Part shown: positions 32,591-45,843 of the stretch, in pieces
Layout: the number at the start of each line of letters is the position of its first letter
Numbering within the stretch: the stretch's first letter is position 1
Assembly (NCBI GenBank): GCA_015956445.1
Contig: WIUZ02000007.1
Location: 310,001 to 374,000 of the forward strand
Reading direction: 5' to 3'
Origin: Thelephora terrestris
Lineage: Eukaryota; Basidiomycota; Agaricomycetes; Thelephorales; Thelephoraceae
DNA: 64,000 nucleotides
The notes under the pieces: generated by a model
What the model saw: only the letters and a program-made list of their open reading frames with translations
What the model was told of the DNA's origin: nothing
The model's database searches: none
Translations under genes and position numbers: made by a program

Positions 32591-35108
32591 CTACTCGTAA
32601 GTCAATCCGGTCTCGAAGGTACCAACACTAAGTTCGCCGCCCATCGCCTCCGGATGCTGGATCCGTTCGGTAACCCAACCTCCTGGCGGCACGTCCAACT
32701 CCCAGTCTCTCTTCAACCTCGCAAAAATCGCTTTGAAGCTCGACGCTGCTCCTTTCTCCTGGACAAACGCCAGCAGCAAATAATGGCCCTCGACACCAAC
32801 AGGCAGACCTTGCGAATCATTCGTCTTCCGGATCTCCACCCTGAACCTCACAGGTTTCACCACCCCCATCACTCCGGCAGGGTCCCTGAGCTCGTCCAAC
32901 CGACATTTCAGTAACCCCAAGTCCGCAGAGTGCGGGATAGAGACCCGAACTCCCATCTTCTCGAGAAGTCTCCGACATTCTTTCTGGGTCGTGAATGCAT
33001 CGTGGATTGAGAACAAGGAGAGTGTCGTTGGTTTGAGACTGAAAAGACCAAAGAACCCTTTCCTTGGGGCAGCCTCTACGGGAATTCCGTCGTCGAGACT
33101 CGTGTCTGCATCAGAAAATAGAGGGGAACTGGCAACAAAGGTGCTGGCTCGCTTTCTGAGTTTGTTCTCCGCTGGCTCCAGGACTCGGACACGCCGATCG
33201 GATTTGATCTTTGTGTCATGCGGTTTCTTCAGGGAAGACTTCTTCACAAGAGGTTCGTAAACTCGATTTTCTTTGTCGCCTGATTGCTTGGTTCTAGTCC
33301 TCGTGGAGTGACGGCGCAAGGCAAGCGGTTCAGTATTCTCGCCAAAGACCTGTATCTCCCCGATCGTTGGTGTCGTTAGCGGAGACGAGAACCGATCCTG
33401 ATGAGCACGTGGGCTTGGAGGTTTAATGACACGAGGGAAATACTGGTCGAACTCTGCATTGACGGGGGTTGGGATGAACGAGTTCGGTGTTGCAGAAGAA
33501 CCGGTGGCATCACTATAAGCTCCTGGGGTGGACGGCCAACTGGGGTCCGGTGACGTGGCAGGGGAAGCAATGCTATTGGCCCTCAAGTTCATGACATTGA
33601 GATGATCGACAACCTGCTGGAAGAACTGTTGGATGCGAGCGTCTTGCATTTCGGGAACGTTTAAAGGTGGGAGGTTGAACGCTTCCCAGATTGGTGAACC
33701 AGGTACCATCGGTGAAATTGCGGGTGTTTGGCCATTATTTGTGGGGGGCGAAGTGACGGACGATTGTTTATTAGGGGAGGCTGAGTACAACATGATTTCT
33801 GGGACGGGTGCCTTGACACGAGATTTCGAGACCCGAGAGGGGGTGGGAGGCGATGGGCGAGAGATTTCGAGGTTGCGACGAGGAGAGGCAGGACGAATAG
33901 AGCGTCGCTTGTAGTGTGTAATCGCCGTACCGGCGACAATTTCTTCCTCTTCGTCATAGTTTTCGAGCCTCCGAGCGCGGTATTGTACCAACAGATGATA
34001 GACGGCCTTTTCCCAAGTTTTTTCTAAATTCAAGAGCCTCCGAATAAGTTGCTGGTCGGGAGTATCATTCCAGAGAGTGCGCAGGTTGTCAAACAAGTCA
34101 GGATCTATATCAGAGGCACGAGCAATAGGCTTGGCGATTTCTGCAAGATCAGGAACGCGAGCGAGGGTGGGTTTTGGCGGGCGAGAGGTGAAGAAGGGGT
34201 GTAGAAGAATTTCAGACATAGTGATTCGCTTTTCCACGTCCTTTTGGAGCATCCTGGAAATAAGATGTTTCGCCTGCCTGTCGATATGTGAGGGGACCTC
34301 GAATTCGGCTATCTTGACTTTTTCAAGTAGCGTCGCGAGGTCGTCGTCGTCGAAAGGGAGCCTCCCAGCAAGTAGAGCGAAAAGAATGATTCCACAAGAC
34401 CAGATATCCGAAGCCGAGCCGTTATATGGAGTCCCAGCGATAACCTCCGGGGCAGCATAGTGTGGGCTCCCGCAGGCGGTCCTGAGCAAACCGCTACTGT
34501 TACTCTTCTGCCAAGCGGCCATGCCAAAGTCGGCGACCTTGATGTTCTTGTTGCTGTCAAGCAGTAGATTCTCTGGCTTGAGATCTCGGTGAGCGATATT
34601 GAAGTGATGGCAGTAGTCAACAGCAGCGATAATTTGTTGAAAATAACCCAGAGCTTCGGAAGTCGAGAGTCGCCCATTCTCACAAATATAGTCGAAGAGT
34701 TCCCCACCTTCGACATACTCCAGAATCAGATACAGCTCGGTGGAGGTCTCCCAGACGTCGTAAAGCCGCATAATGTTCGGATGTTCGATGAGTTTCATAA
34801 TGACGATCTCCCGTTCAATACCTTGGAGGATCCGTTCGTGGTCTTCGGCAAGACTGCTCAGAGACATGCGAGAGTTGACTAGGGCACTTTTCGAAACGAT
34901 TTTCACAGCGGCATATTGTTTGGTCTTCGTGTGTCTGGCAATTCTAACCCTCCCTTTATGACGTTTAGTGGTGAATATCTCTCTGTGTCGCTGAAAACAA
35001 ACCGGAGCTGCCTTTTCCAATCGTCCGACCGATCTTCCAGAGACCAATCATGCTTGGGTCATGGGACTTTCGCCGTTGCAGGGAGTTAAATGGGTCTTCA
35101 GTAGCCAT
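32591..35108 (-). CDS. Gin4/Hsl1/Cdr2-type serine/threonine kinase
   Basis: Two exons (35108-35003 and 34953-32591) give 822 aa. The kinase domain spans residues about 20-290: IGLWKIGRTIGKGSSGRVRI, VAIK-type lysine in YAAVKIV, catalytic HRDLKPEN, VADFGMA and activation end ACGSPHYAAPE. A UBA-like helical stretch follows (ASDIDPDLFDNLRTLWN...). The middle is disordered. The C-terminus (FRVEIRKTNDSQGLPVGVEG to AIFARLKRDWEL) resembles the KA1-like membrane-binding end of Gin4/Kcc4/Hsl1. These kinases sit at the cortex or septin collar and relieve Wee1 inhibition, linking morphology to mitotic entry. The assignment to the subfamily, rather than another CAMK kinase, rests on domain order. Confidence 0.85.
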
Positions 35109-35346
35109 AGTCTGAGCGAAACAGCAAGAAAACCGCCCGCGGGTTTGTAGTTTGGAAGTGAGAGAGTGAGGGCTGTGGCAAACAAGCGTGAAGTTCAACC
35201 CCGACTTCCAACTCGAGGTGGAGAAGCAGCCTGAGGTCAGGTGACTTCATGAATCTTTGTCACGTGCATCTAGTCGCGCTTCCCACCCACTTGAATTTCG
35301 AGTAAAGTTGAAGTCATCTCGCGCTTTTGGGAACTGAATCTTGGCT
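35109..35346. promoter_or_regulatory. Divergent promoter region (Gin4-type kinase / DNA ligase IV)
   Basis: A total of 238 bp separates the two opposite start codons. The call rests on position; no binding motif was assigned. Confidence 0.45.
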
Positions 35347-38300
35347 ATGGCCACCACGTCCACGACTGGATCTCACCTCTCATACCCCACGTCAAGTAGA
35401 GCAGTACCAACCGAGATCGGTGCTAATGTTCCTCCAGAGAACAAGGAAACCGCACCATTCTCAGTCTTGTCGTCCTTATTCGACAGACTCCAAGGAGAGC
35501 GGAAGTCGGAGAAAAGGCACAGGCTCCTGAACAGTTGGTTCAATGTATCCCTCCGAGCTGTTCTTTGCTGCGTACTGGAGTTGATTTATCCCGTAGCACT
35601 GGCGAAGAGAAAAAGGCTACGATCTATACCCCGTCCTAAGGCTAATTTTGCCCTATGTGAGTCAGCTACCTGTCCTTTTGTGTCTCATTCGCTGGAATCC
35701 CTTTCAGAGAGACAAAGAGCGCTCCGTTTATGGCCTCAAGGAGAAGAACCTAGCCAAAGCATACATCAGACTTATCCCACTGGGATCGAAGGACCCAGAT
35801 GCCATCCGCTTGCTCCAATGGAAAAGGCCTACAGAGAGATTGGTGAGAAAACTAACCGCTGAAAATTTTGGCCCTCAAACGTCCCTCAGAGATCTACCTC
35901 GGGAGATTTTCCGTCCATCCTCCACGAGGTCATCGGCAAACGATCTTCAGTTATCCGAGGGACCCTTACCATCGACGATTTAAACCGATACCTGGATGAG
36001 ATAACTGAGAACATAGGAAAGCAAGAGAATCAATCTAGGATTCTCCAGAAGATCTACAACCGTGCAACTCCAGATGAACAACGATGGATCATTCGAATAA
36101 TACTCAAAGGTGGATACATCGTGGTATCTCGCCGGTTTCGGATCCTGACCCTGATTTACACAGACATGAACATATCTGTCAAAGATACAACCGTGTTTGG
36201 GGTTTTCCATCCGGATGCACAGGACTTGTACAATACCTGTTCCGACCTGAAGAAAGTTGCGTGGGGTTTGTGGGATCCAAACAAGAGGCTCGGAGATGAG
36301 GTATATTGTGACAACCCACGCCCCCCGCATAGCTCTGATGATCCTAAGGGTAAAAAAGTCCACCTGTTTCGGGCCTTTGCGCCGATGCTTTGCAGGCGAC
36401 CAGTCAAACTTGAGGAAAGCGTCAGAGAAATGCAAGGAAAACCCTTCATCATCGAAGAGAAGCTTGACGGAGAGCGCATGCAACTGCACAAGCGTGGTGA
36501 CAAGTTCTTCTATTGCTCGCGGTGTGTTTGTGATTACCTGGGTGTTCCTCGAGTGCTTAAGTAGCATACAGTAAGGGGAAAGACTACACGTACCTCTACG
36601 GAGCCCACGTGGGCACAGGGAGCTTAACGCCCTTTATCGCCTCCGCGTTTGACCCAAGAGTTGACGAGTATGTGATCTCTCACCAAGAGTTCTTCCTCTG
36701 ACACGATGTAGAATAATACTCGACGGAGAAATGTTAGTATGGGATCCGATTTCGGGCAGGAACCTTCCGTTTGGCACGTTGAAAACTGCAGCTTTGGGTA
36801 TATTGTTTCCCCCGCGTACACTCGCTCCAAACTGAACGCCTTTGTAGATAAATCGAGGAAGGAGTACAATCCTCGACCATGCTGTTCGAATCCTCGCCTC
36901 TTTCCGTGATCCAGCGCTGATATATGGCCCAGTCAAGGTCTTCGATTTGCTGTATCTCAATGGACAATCCCTCCTTCACAAGTCATGCAAATTTCGCAAG
37001 CGCAACCTCCGTACCTGCTTCACCGAAACGCAGGGCCGCATCGAACTTGTGTCTGAGTTTCAGGGTGAAACCGCCAAGGACGTCAAAGAATGTATGGAGA
37101 TAGTTATGGAAGCCAGAGGAGAAGGATTGATTCTCAAGCACCCCGACGGAGAGTATGTCCTTAACGGGAGGAACAAGGACTGGATCAAGGTTTGATCAAA
37201 TACGCCTCCTGCGTGGCTCGCAATTAATTGTTTTTTTTCTCAACCAAAGGTCAAGCCGGAATATATGGTCGGCACCGTTTCGTCTTGGCGGGTTGAGTGG
37301 GCGCTAATGGTGTATAGGATAACATGGGGGAAACCGCGGATCTTATCGTGCTAGGTGAGGGTTGCGGTCAAGATCAATACTTTCGTGTCTAAACGTCTAG
37401 CGAAGGCGGCGAATACGGTAAAGGGAAGCGTGGTGGTGGAGTGTCCACGCTACTGGTCGGGGTATTTGATGACCGGGTGCCTGTCGGTCGGGATGGACCT
37501 AAGTAACTTCTCGCTATTAGCCAACTTTTGTTTTCAAGGATTCTCACCACCTCCTAGGTACAGCACTTTCGTTTGGATCGGCTCCGGTCTCTCCTATGCC
37601 GACCTTGTGTGGATCAGATCAAAACCCTGGAAAGAGTTCGACATTAATGATCCACCTTCATTCCTCCAGACTGTCATCAAGACAAGCGATGACAAACCGG
37701 ATGTATACTTGGAGCCCAAGGAGTAGAGTTTCCTGCCCTCATGCACCGCGATGATCTCTTAATATAACCCATCCAGCTCCTTTCTCTTGAGGGTCAAAGC
37801 AGCAGAGATAACGCCTTCAGGTGAGTTTATACCATTTCTCTCATGGGGATGACATAATCGGTATGCGATTCAGTGACGTTCCACGCTGGTTTGACGATGC
37901 GGTTTCCCCGAGCACTCGCCATTCGCGACGATCTCGACATTGGTGACTGCCTGACGGCCTCTGGTATGTTACCTTCTCCTCCCTATCGATCCCGCCTCAT
38001 CAGAAACCAGTGGTCCTCGATAGCGTTCGCTCCGACCGCAAACGCAAAATGTCTGATGAGTCTCCCAAGTACGTTACATGTTACATCCACGATTCGTCCC
38101 TGATATGTATGCTTGCTTCCCAGGCAAGGAAAGAAACGAAAAGTCAATAAGGCAAAGGTACCTCCATTGGCTCGAAGTGGCTGAATGAATTGTTGATGCC
38201 GTTCAGCCACTACTAATGCCTGAGTTCGCTTCAATAAACCTCAAGGATGTACAAGTCGAATCAGACATGTTCGAGGGATTGAAGTTCTGTAAGTTGCAAC

Positions 38301-39805
38301 GGAGTGCAGACCATCTCAGCGCTGATGACCCCAATCAGTGGTTTCTCCTGACCCGAAATCGCGCACCGCAGTTGAGGACAAGCGTGAGTTGATGAAACTG
38401 TGAGGATCCCTGCCACCTTAAGACCTTTCATTGACGTTTCCTCTAGTGTGAAGGCGCACGGTGGCACAACATCTCAGCTAGCAACTAATCAGGAATCCCT
38501 GTTCGTGGTATATAGTGGCACAACTACCCGTAGGTCCCCACCACCAAGCCAAATGCCCCTGACCGAGTATTTGCAGCGTTCGACATTAAACGGATCATCG
38601 AGAAGACCGAGTTCGACATCATACGACCACAGTGGATCCACGACTGCGTTCGAAAATGCCAGCTGGTTCCGCTTAGGAAAAAGTACTTCTTCCATGCCCC
38701 CCCAGCACGGTTGGAAGATGAAGAGTACGATCTGAGTGACAGTGAAGATGAATCCGTACCCCGCGCGTCTACATCTTCGAGCAGTCTCAAGGATGAGGAC
38801 GAAATAGCCAGGGCTCTAGCAACATCGAAAGCTTCTGGATCAGAACTGGAATCTGAACACTCTGAGTGGTTCAAGGTCGGACCTGGTAACCTCAAGATAT
38901 CTGTTAAGGCTGATGATTCGGAGACTGAGGAGGACAACGATTCTGATAATCACGATTTGGATGAACCTGACGCGATCAACGACGAGGACGACGAGTGGTT
39001 TTCGATACCCAAGGGGGATCAGGACAAAAGTCCCGCGAAAATTATCAGCAGCACCGCTATGGAAACCCAAAGATCGGACGAATTTGATGTCATCGAAGCT
39101 CCTCAGGTTCAGGATGCCACTGTGCGTTTTGCACCCTCACCCGCCTTCCACAAATAATTGACCCCATGCTCAGGCGAAGCATAGAGTGAAAGAGGAAATC
39201 AAGATGGGAGAAGCCGACAGCGCAATGCAATATGACCAAGATATGATATTCAGGCATTTGTACGTTTGGTCATTATCATTCTTGTTTCCCCGTCTCGACA
39301 CTGAACCAAGACATCAGGTGCTTCTACGTCGACTCACCCTCGAACGCTCGCGCGAACGGAATGCAGGTCAAACCAAACGTGAAAAATGAAGCGGCGATAA
39401 CCGAAGAGTGGGTGCATGTTATCTCAGTTTGCCATTGGGGAGGTCCGCTAACGGGGACGAACCCACAGGCTTGAGAAGGTGCAAAATCTGATAATCTCTA
39501 ACGGCGGTCGCATCGCCGGGTTGGACGAGCCCAAGCTGACACATATCGTCGTCAACAAGCGAGATACAAGTCGCAGGCTGGAGCTCATGAAACGAACATC
39601 CGAGTGAGTATCGCAGCCTCTTTGAGATTTGCGTCTTAGCTTTGCGTCCGCCCCCAGGCCCAAGCGTAGGTACCTTGTTGTCAGTGAGTTCATCACTGCT
39701 TGCTTAGAGGAATCCACTCTGCTGGACGAGGAGGGTAAGTTTTTGTCAACCTTCAACTTGATGTTCTACACGGGCTGACGGACTGATTAAGAATTTGTAC
39801 CCTGA
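35347..39805 (+). CDS. LIG4: DNA ligase IV, ATP-dependent, with tandem BRCT domains
   Basis: A many-exon gene. The N-terminal domain starts MATTSTTGSHLSYPTSSRAV and includes FSVLSSLFDRLQGERKSEKR. The adenylation domain has the lysine motif FIIEEKLDGERMQLH (near 36,450) and downstream boxes ILDGEMLVWD, RGEGLILKHP and WIKVKPEYM. The OB domain follows with KGKRGGGVSTLLVGVFDD. C-terminal blocks read IPATLRPFIDVSSSVKAHGG with IIRPQWIHDCVRKCQLVPLR (BRCT-like), an acidic linker, then LEKVQNLIISNGGRIAGLDE and LVVSEFITACLEESTLLDEE. The end EEFVP is reached through an intron, with stop at 39803-39805. Lig4 seals double-strand breaks in non-homologous end joining with Lif1/XRCC4, which binds between the BRCTs. 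Exon joints in the inter-BRCT part are approximate. Confidence 0.88.
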
Positions 39806-40361
39806 TAATCGCGACGCACGCCTGTGGGGGGTCTGGAGGATCTGCTGAAGGCTCTAAGGGTGAGGCGCTTGTGGTACCCCACACACTGGGTTACGGACAC
39901 GTAAACACATCTACCGTTTCTTAATAGAACAAAAAGAGGTGCCCCACAACGAAGTGAGGGAAGTTTGGAAGAAGGTCCACCCATCCGGTAGCAGCTAACG
40001 GGATGATAAATGCTCGGAGTATCACATGCGGGTGAAAACAAGGTGCTAGAACGGGTGGGAGGAAGGCATCAGTAATGGAGGTACGATAAGGCAAAACAAT
40101 GACCGGGCATATGGTAGGATTCAGATAAGAGAGTAGATCAAATGATGGAATGGTGTAGCGATGGAAGGAAAAGAAAAGCGCCTTATCAGACGATAATGTA
40201 CACGGTGGGAGGAGATGGGCGGGCAAAAAACACAGGTTGCACTCATAGCATAAAATTCAAAAGAAAGATGGTCCAACGCTGATCAACACGAGGGGTGTGT
40301 TGGTCAAGGCCATCCATAGATACTGTCGCAAGGCCCTAACGGCTTGGTAGTTCGGAGGCTT
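39806..40361. other. Intergenic between convergent genes
   Basis: No ORF with motif support is seen. This is the 3' side of both LIG4 and the forkhead gene. Confidence 0.4.
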
Positions 40362-42518
40362 TTACCACCACCCTGTTGCTCCAGGACTTGGCACGCCCGG
40401 GCTCTGGTACAATAGGACACCCTTATTCTTCCCAAATAGTCCCACTGGGCTGCTGTATAGATCCCGATCCCCGTACCTCCTCAACTCTTCGTCCAACACA
40501 GCCCTGGGGTCGTGAGGGTCAAAAATGGTTTTAGACGGGGAGTTGAAGGGCGAATCCCCGGTGAGGATTGAAAACCCGTGCTTCTTGTTCGGCGTAACCG
40601 GGGGTGGAGGGAAATATTGAGGAGTGAGTAGGTTTGAGCGTGATGGACGGGAAGGAGTTTTAGGGGAAGCGAGAGGAATGGTGATGGTGGAGGATGACGC
40701 AGGAGGATTGAGGTAAGTTGACGGACTTGCTCGTAGACCACGTGAAATGCTAGGGGACACCGGGGATACGAGCCCTCCGCACGACAATGTCTTTCGTGGA
40801 GGCGTCGATGGAAGAGTAGGCGGCTGTGAGGACTTCGAAGACCTCGGGGATGGTCTGCTCGGTGGGTCGTTCTCCTGTCGAAGAAGCTCAACACACCATT
40901 TTGAGTTCGAAGAAAGTGCTTACCTTGATGTTGGGTGGCCTTTGTGGGGAGTCCGAATCCAGGATGTCGCTCCTGAGTAAGGTAGCCAAAGGTATGATTC
41001 CGTCTGAGCCTAGCATCACCTGCTCGTTGACAATTTCGACTCCATCGTCCAGGTCCGTATCCTGCGAACTTTTGGGTTCCTTGAGAGATGTCACTGGGCT
41101 TGAAGAGAAACCAACACTTGAACTCAAGTCAGGGACTGGTTGCGGAGGGGAATGTGACGAGCTTGATGCAGCCTGCATCTGAGGTTTGCCATGTGGGACA
41201 GGTGCATGCATTGCTGCGAAATATGCAGGATTAGCGTAAGCATACGGGTAACCGTATGCGCTGTAATACGGTTGTAGGTGAGGGTTCGCGAGCATCGATA
41301 CTGTAGTGGGATGGTAGATGGGAACGGGTGCCGCAGGCGGACGTTCCAACTTAAACTTCTTGACTGGTGGCTCGTTCGTCGTTTCTGCCCTTCGCTTCCT
41401 CGGCCGTGGTCTGGATTTGGCGTTGTTCATGTCTTCACATAACCTGCGGTCAAAGCCTCCACCCTCGAAGCACGGTAGATCCTTATCGAGGATCGCCCAA
41501 AGCGACTTGTTCTGCCCCCGTTGCATTTTGCGGAACACGATTGAGGTGCTTAGGACGTGACGGATTGAGTTCATCCAGATCTGGTCTGTTCGCTTATAGT
41601 AAGGGTACACCTTCGATATCCACTCATAAATGTGCTGAAGGCTGAGTCGATGCTCCTTTGACGACAGAATTGCTTGCCCTATGAGAGCGGCATACGAGAG
41701 TTCTGGCTTCTCCGCCGGATAGGGACCAGGCGGAATGACGTACGGAACTTCGTCGTCATCGTTTGAAGGTGGACCAGGGGATGACACTACGTTGACAATG
41801 GGGGAAGAACACCTTGGCGGAGTGGAAGGAGGTGGCGAAGAAGGCGGGAGAGGTGATGTATGACGATAAGATGTCTGAGAAACGCTGAGTCACAAAGACC
41901 AGAGAATTTCACAAACACAATTACCTTGAATTTCAGTCTCGATGACTGATAGGAGCCATGCAAATATACAAGAGGCTGTTCAAAGCAGATTCACGTAAGA
42001 AACGCGAACCGTTCGCGGTAGGAAGCGCGACCCACCTGCGTTTCATACTCTTGAGATGAAGATTCACGGTTAGATTCGCGTGAGGTGGGAGTGGAGGGTC
42101 CGGAGGGCAAGGTGGCCAGTCGAGGGGTGGGCGAAGGCGGTCCGATGGCATTGCTATCCCGCCTGCCGCGCTTTTCCTTCCTCGCGAGTTTGTTCTGTCG
42201 CTCGATTATAGCCTCCATTGTGTCTGGTTTGTGAAGCCCATTGTTGTGCCGAGACTTGACGGGTGTCTGCGGAATACCGGACGCGTTTCCTTGGGACGAG
42301 GCTCTGGATCTTGGTTGTCGCGAGGATTGACCGTCTACCCCAAGCTTGGCAGGGCCAGTACAGTCTTCAGAAAGCGATGAGGAGGTGGACTCTGTTGTGA
42401 GGAATTCCCGCATCTGGGAGGAATGGCGTTGGAGGTCTTCTCTGGTCATTCCGAGGTGCTTGAGCAGTTGGCCGATAGGTGAGGGTGGTTCATTGCGCCG
42501 CTCGTCAGCTTGAGCCAT
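40362..42518 (-). CDS. Forkhead-domain transcription factor
   Basis: A multi-exon gene starting at 42518 (MAQADERRNEPPSPIGQLLK). Its N-terminal exon is disordered and ends at CAG before GTGGGT near 42036. The reading resumes through a Pro-rich stretch (TSYRHTSPLPPSSPPPSTPP) into the forkhead domain near 41720-41460: KPELSYAALIGQAILSSKEH, RLSLQHIYEWISKVYPYYKR, WMNSIRHVLSTSIVFRKMQR and LWAILDKDLPCF. NSIRH is the recognition-helix core. A basic stretch (RPRPRKRRAE) suits nuclear import. The last exon carries Ser/Pro-rich sequence and ends PGVPSPGATGWW. Targets are unknown; in other fungi forkhead factors drive cell-cycle or developmental genes. Its 5' end lies 120 bp from the AP-1 gene start. 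Confidence 0.85.
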
Positions 42519-42638
42519 AGCTGAGTGTCGCCCTTGTCGTAGTTGCAGTCGTCAAAAGCAGAAAAAGAAATCTGGAAGCGAAATTGTAAGGCGCGGTGAT
42601 CTGATCACTGCTTGAGAAACATCACAGAACGGCATCCA
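42519..42638. promoter_or_regulatory. Very short shared promoter (forkhead factor / AP-1 gamma)
   Basis: Only 120 bp separate the opposite start codons at 42518 and 42639. No factor site was assigned. Confidence 0.5.
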
Positions 42639-45600
42639 ATGGTCTACCACAATCTAAAGGGTATTTCCTCGCTTTTTGCTGTTTCTCGCCGCCGTTAACT
42701 CTCTCAATGTATAGCCCTCATAAAGGGCATCAGAGCCTGTAAGGTGAGGTCCGAACCGAGCCCAGTTTCACCACGATGACGACGAACCTTGGGCACAGAC
42801 CGTAGCAGATGAGCGAGCCCTCATCAAGCAGGAATCGGCCGCAATCCGGGCGTCGTTTAGGGAGGAAGACTCGTATATGCGCTACAACAACGTAGCAAAG
42901 CTTCTCTATATCCATATGCTCGGATCCGAGGCTCACTTCGGCCAAATGGAATGTCTCAAACTCGTCGCAAGCCCGAGGTTCGCCGACAAGAGATTGGGGT
43001 ACTTGGGTATCATGCTGCTACTGGATGAAAGCCAGGAGGTTCTCACTCTCGTTACAAACTCCCTGAAAAAGTGCGTGTTCTCCGTGCCTCGGCACGAGGG
43101 GTGTCTCACACCCGCCCCCGTAGCGATATGAATCACGCCAACATGTACGCGGTCGGTTTGGCACTTTGCACGTTTGCAAACATCGCTTCAGAGGAGATGT
43201 CGCGAGATTTGGCCAATGAGATTGAGAAACTCCTTGGGTCGACCAACACTTACATCCGGAAGAAGGTCCGTGAAAAACGTCACGTAACTAGGAATCGTTT
43301 CCAACCTCTCATTCACAGGCGGCTCTCTGTGCACTCCGTGTAGTGCGGAAGGTGCCGGAACTTACGGACCACTTCACTACAAAAGCCAAGAACTTACTGG
43401 CAGATCGAAATCATGGCGTCTTACTCTCTTCGATAACGCTTATGATCGAAATGTGTCAAGCGGACGAAAACATCCTGAACGAATTCCGAAACGTGTGTAA
43501 TCCCCACCCAAAAATGCGACATTGACAAACAGTACCTCACGACAGGCCGTCCCTGTACTTGTTCGACATCTCAAAGCGTTGGTCACGACGGGATATAGCC
43601 CCGAACACGATGTGTCCGGGATCACTGACCCCTTCCTCCAAGTCAAGATCCTTCGTCTTCTCCGAATACTCGGAAGGGGTGACGCTCAGGCAAGTGAGAC
43701 GATGAACGACATCCTCGCCCAGGTTGCTACCAATACCGATTCCACCAAAAACGTCGGAAACTCCATCTTGTACGAAACCGTTTTGACAGTCCTAGAGATC
43801 GAGGCAGATAGTGGACTAAGGGTCATGGCAATCAACATCTTGGGTAAGTTTTTGAGCAATAAGGACAACAACATCAGGTGGGCAGGCCGCAACCGAACCG
43901 CTTTTGGTGCCTGATTATTGTGCTTCCTAGATATGTGGCCTTGAACACGCTCAACAAGGTCGTTTCGATCGACACTAATGCTGTGCAACGGCATCGAAAT
44001 ACTATCCTTGACTGTTTGCGAGATAGCGACATCTCCATTCGACGGCGTGCACTGGAACTTTCGTATGCACTGATCAATGAGACCAATGTCAGGATACTCA
44101 TCCGGGAACTACTGGCATTCCTCGAGGTTGCGGATAACGAGTTCAAGTTGGGCATGACTACTCAGATATCCCTTGCTGCAGAGCGGTTCGCTCCCAACAA
44201 GCGGTGGCACATTGACACCGTCCTCCGGGTTCTGAAACTGGTAGGTTTCTTATTTTTTCCTGACACTGTCCCTGATTCCAAGCCCAGGCCGGAAACTACG
44301 TCCGGGAGGAAATTCTCTCGGCTTTCATCCGCCTTGTAGCTCACACACCAGAGCTCCAGGCCTATACCGCTTCGAAGCTCTATGCTTCGCTGAAATCCGA
44401 TATTTCCCAAGAGTCTCTTACTCTCGCTGCCGCTTGGGTCATCGGCGAATACAGCGAAGTTCTGCTTCAGGACGGTTTGGTTGACGAGGATACCCCAAAA
44501 CCGGTATGTTGAACTCTCCCGGTTCTATTCCAGGCTGATCAATATCATCCGTTTTTCCCAGATAACCGATGTCGAAATCCTGGACCTGATTATCTCTATC
44601 CTAGACTCGCCATACGCAAACTTCCTCATCCGTCAATTCGTCCTTGCTGCGATCACGAAGATGTGCTCCCGGCCGACCACAACTCCCTCCCAGCAAGAAC
44701 GGATTGCCACTCTCATTGCGGGATATGCCACTAATCCTGAGCTGGAGATCCAGCAGCGTAGCGTGGAGTTTGCCAATCTGTTAGCGCTGGGAGATTTGAA
44801 GTCGGGTGTTTTAGAACGCATGCCCGCCCCGGAGTTGAAGGCTACTGTCATGGGATACGGTTCGTCCTAAGTTTCTGAGGCTGTGCTGCCGTTATTAAGT
44901 TTGGCATAGGTAACAGCGAGGATAAGCCCGTTGGATCGACTCAAGGCGGTGACCTGTTGGGTAGTGATGACGTCGTGAGCCCTCCCTCAGACTCTACCGG
45001 GATTCCGCAGGTAGCGACGTCAAACACTCAAAACCTGCTCGACGAGATTTTCGGCAGTTCTCCTGCTACAGAAATGACATCGGCGACCCAAACTCCTCCT
45101 CCGGCCACTCCAGCCTCACCACCACCAAAGTCGCGAAACCCGATCGATGAGATCCTGGGTTTATTCCCAAGCTCTGCTGCGACTCCTTCACCAAACCCAA
45201 TCAATACGACGATACCTACACTCGGTGGGTTGGGAAACGGTCTCACTTCCCCGACGTATGGTAGTGGATCACCGATGCCCACGCCTATACCACAGTCCGC
45301 GTTCTCATTACCGCAAGCTCAGTCTCCGCCTCAACCACCCCCTCAGCAACAGAGACTTACGGCTTATAGCGCGTATGAGAAGAACGAGTTGAAGGTCACG
45401 TTAACGCCGCAGACAAGTCCGAACAGGCCCGGAGTTGTCAATATATTGGCACAATTCCAGGTTACGGGGCAGAATGCAGCATCTGGGCTGTCGTTTCAAG
45501 TTGCTGTACCAAAGGTTAGCATTCTTTCTAGCAAGCGTTATTTTGGGCGCTAAAGTCCACGCTCGTGCCACAGAACCAGCAGTTGCAAATGTTGGCCATG

Positions 45601-45843
45601 TCCAACCCGAACGTGAGCCCCGGCAGCGTAGAGACTCAACAAATGCAGATAAAGGCTTCTGTTGGTGTGCGTCCCCTTTCTCAACTCCAGCTTCCTTACA
45701 GCCGATGCACTTATTGACCCGTGTCGCCACAGTCCCAGATCCGACTCAGGCTACGTATCTCATATCTGATTAACGGCCAACAGATCCAAGAACAAGTCGA
45801 TTTCTCCGGGTTCCCTCAAAATCTAATGACCGGTGGCCAGTGA
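42639..45843 (+). CDS. APL4: AP-1 clathrin adaptor complex gamma subunit
   Basis: A many-exon gene with very short 5' exons: MVYHNLK, then [10 protein letters not shown], then [20 protein letters not shown]. The adaptin trunk is unmistakable: [91 protein letters not shown] and [17 protein letters not shown] proline-rich hinge follows with a clathrin-box-like LLDEIF. The C-terminal ear begins near [18 protein letters not shown] and ends [15 protein letters not shown]. The protein is part of AP-1 at the trans-Golgi and endosomes and sorts cargo into clathrin coats. The stop is at 45841-45843. No truncation is seen. Confidence 0.9.
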
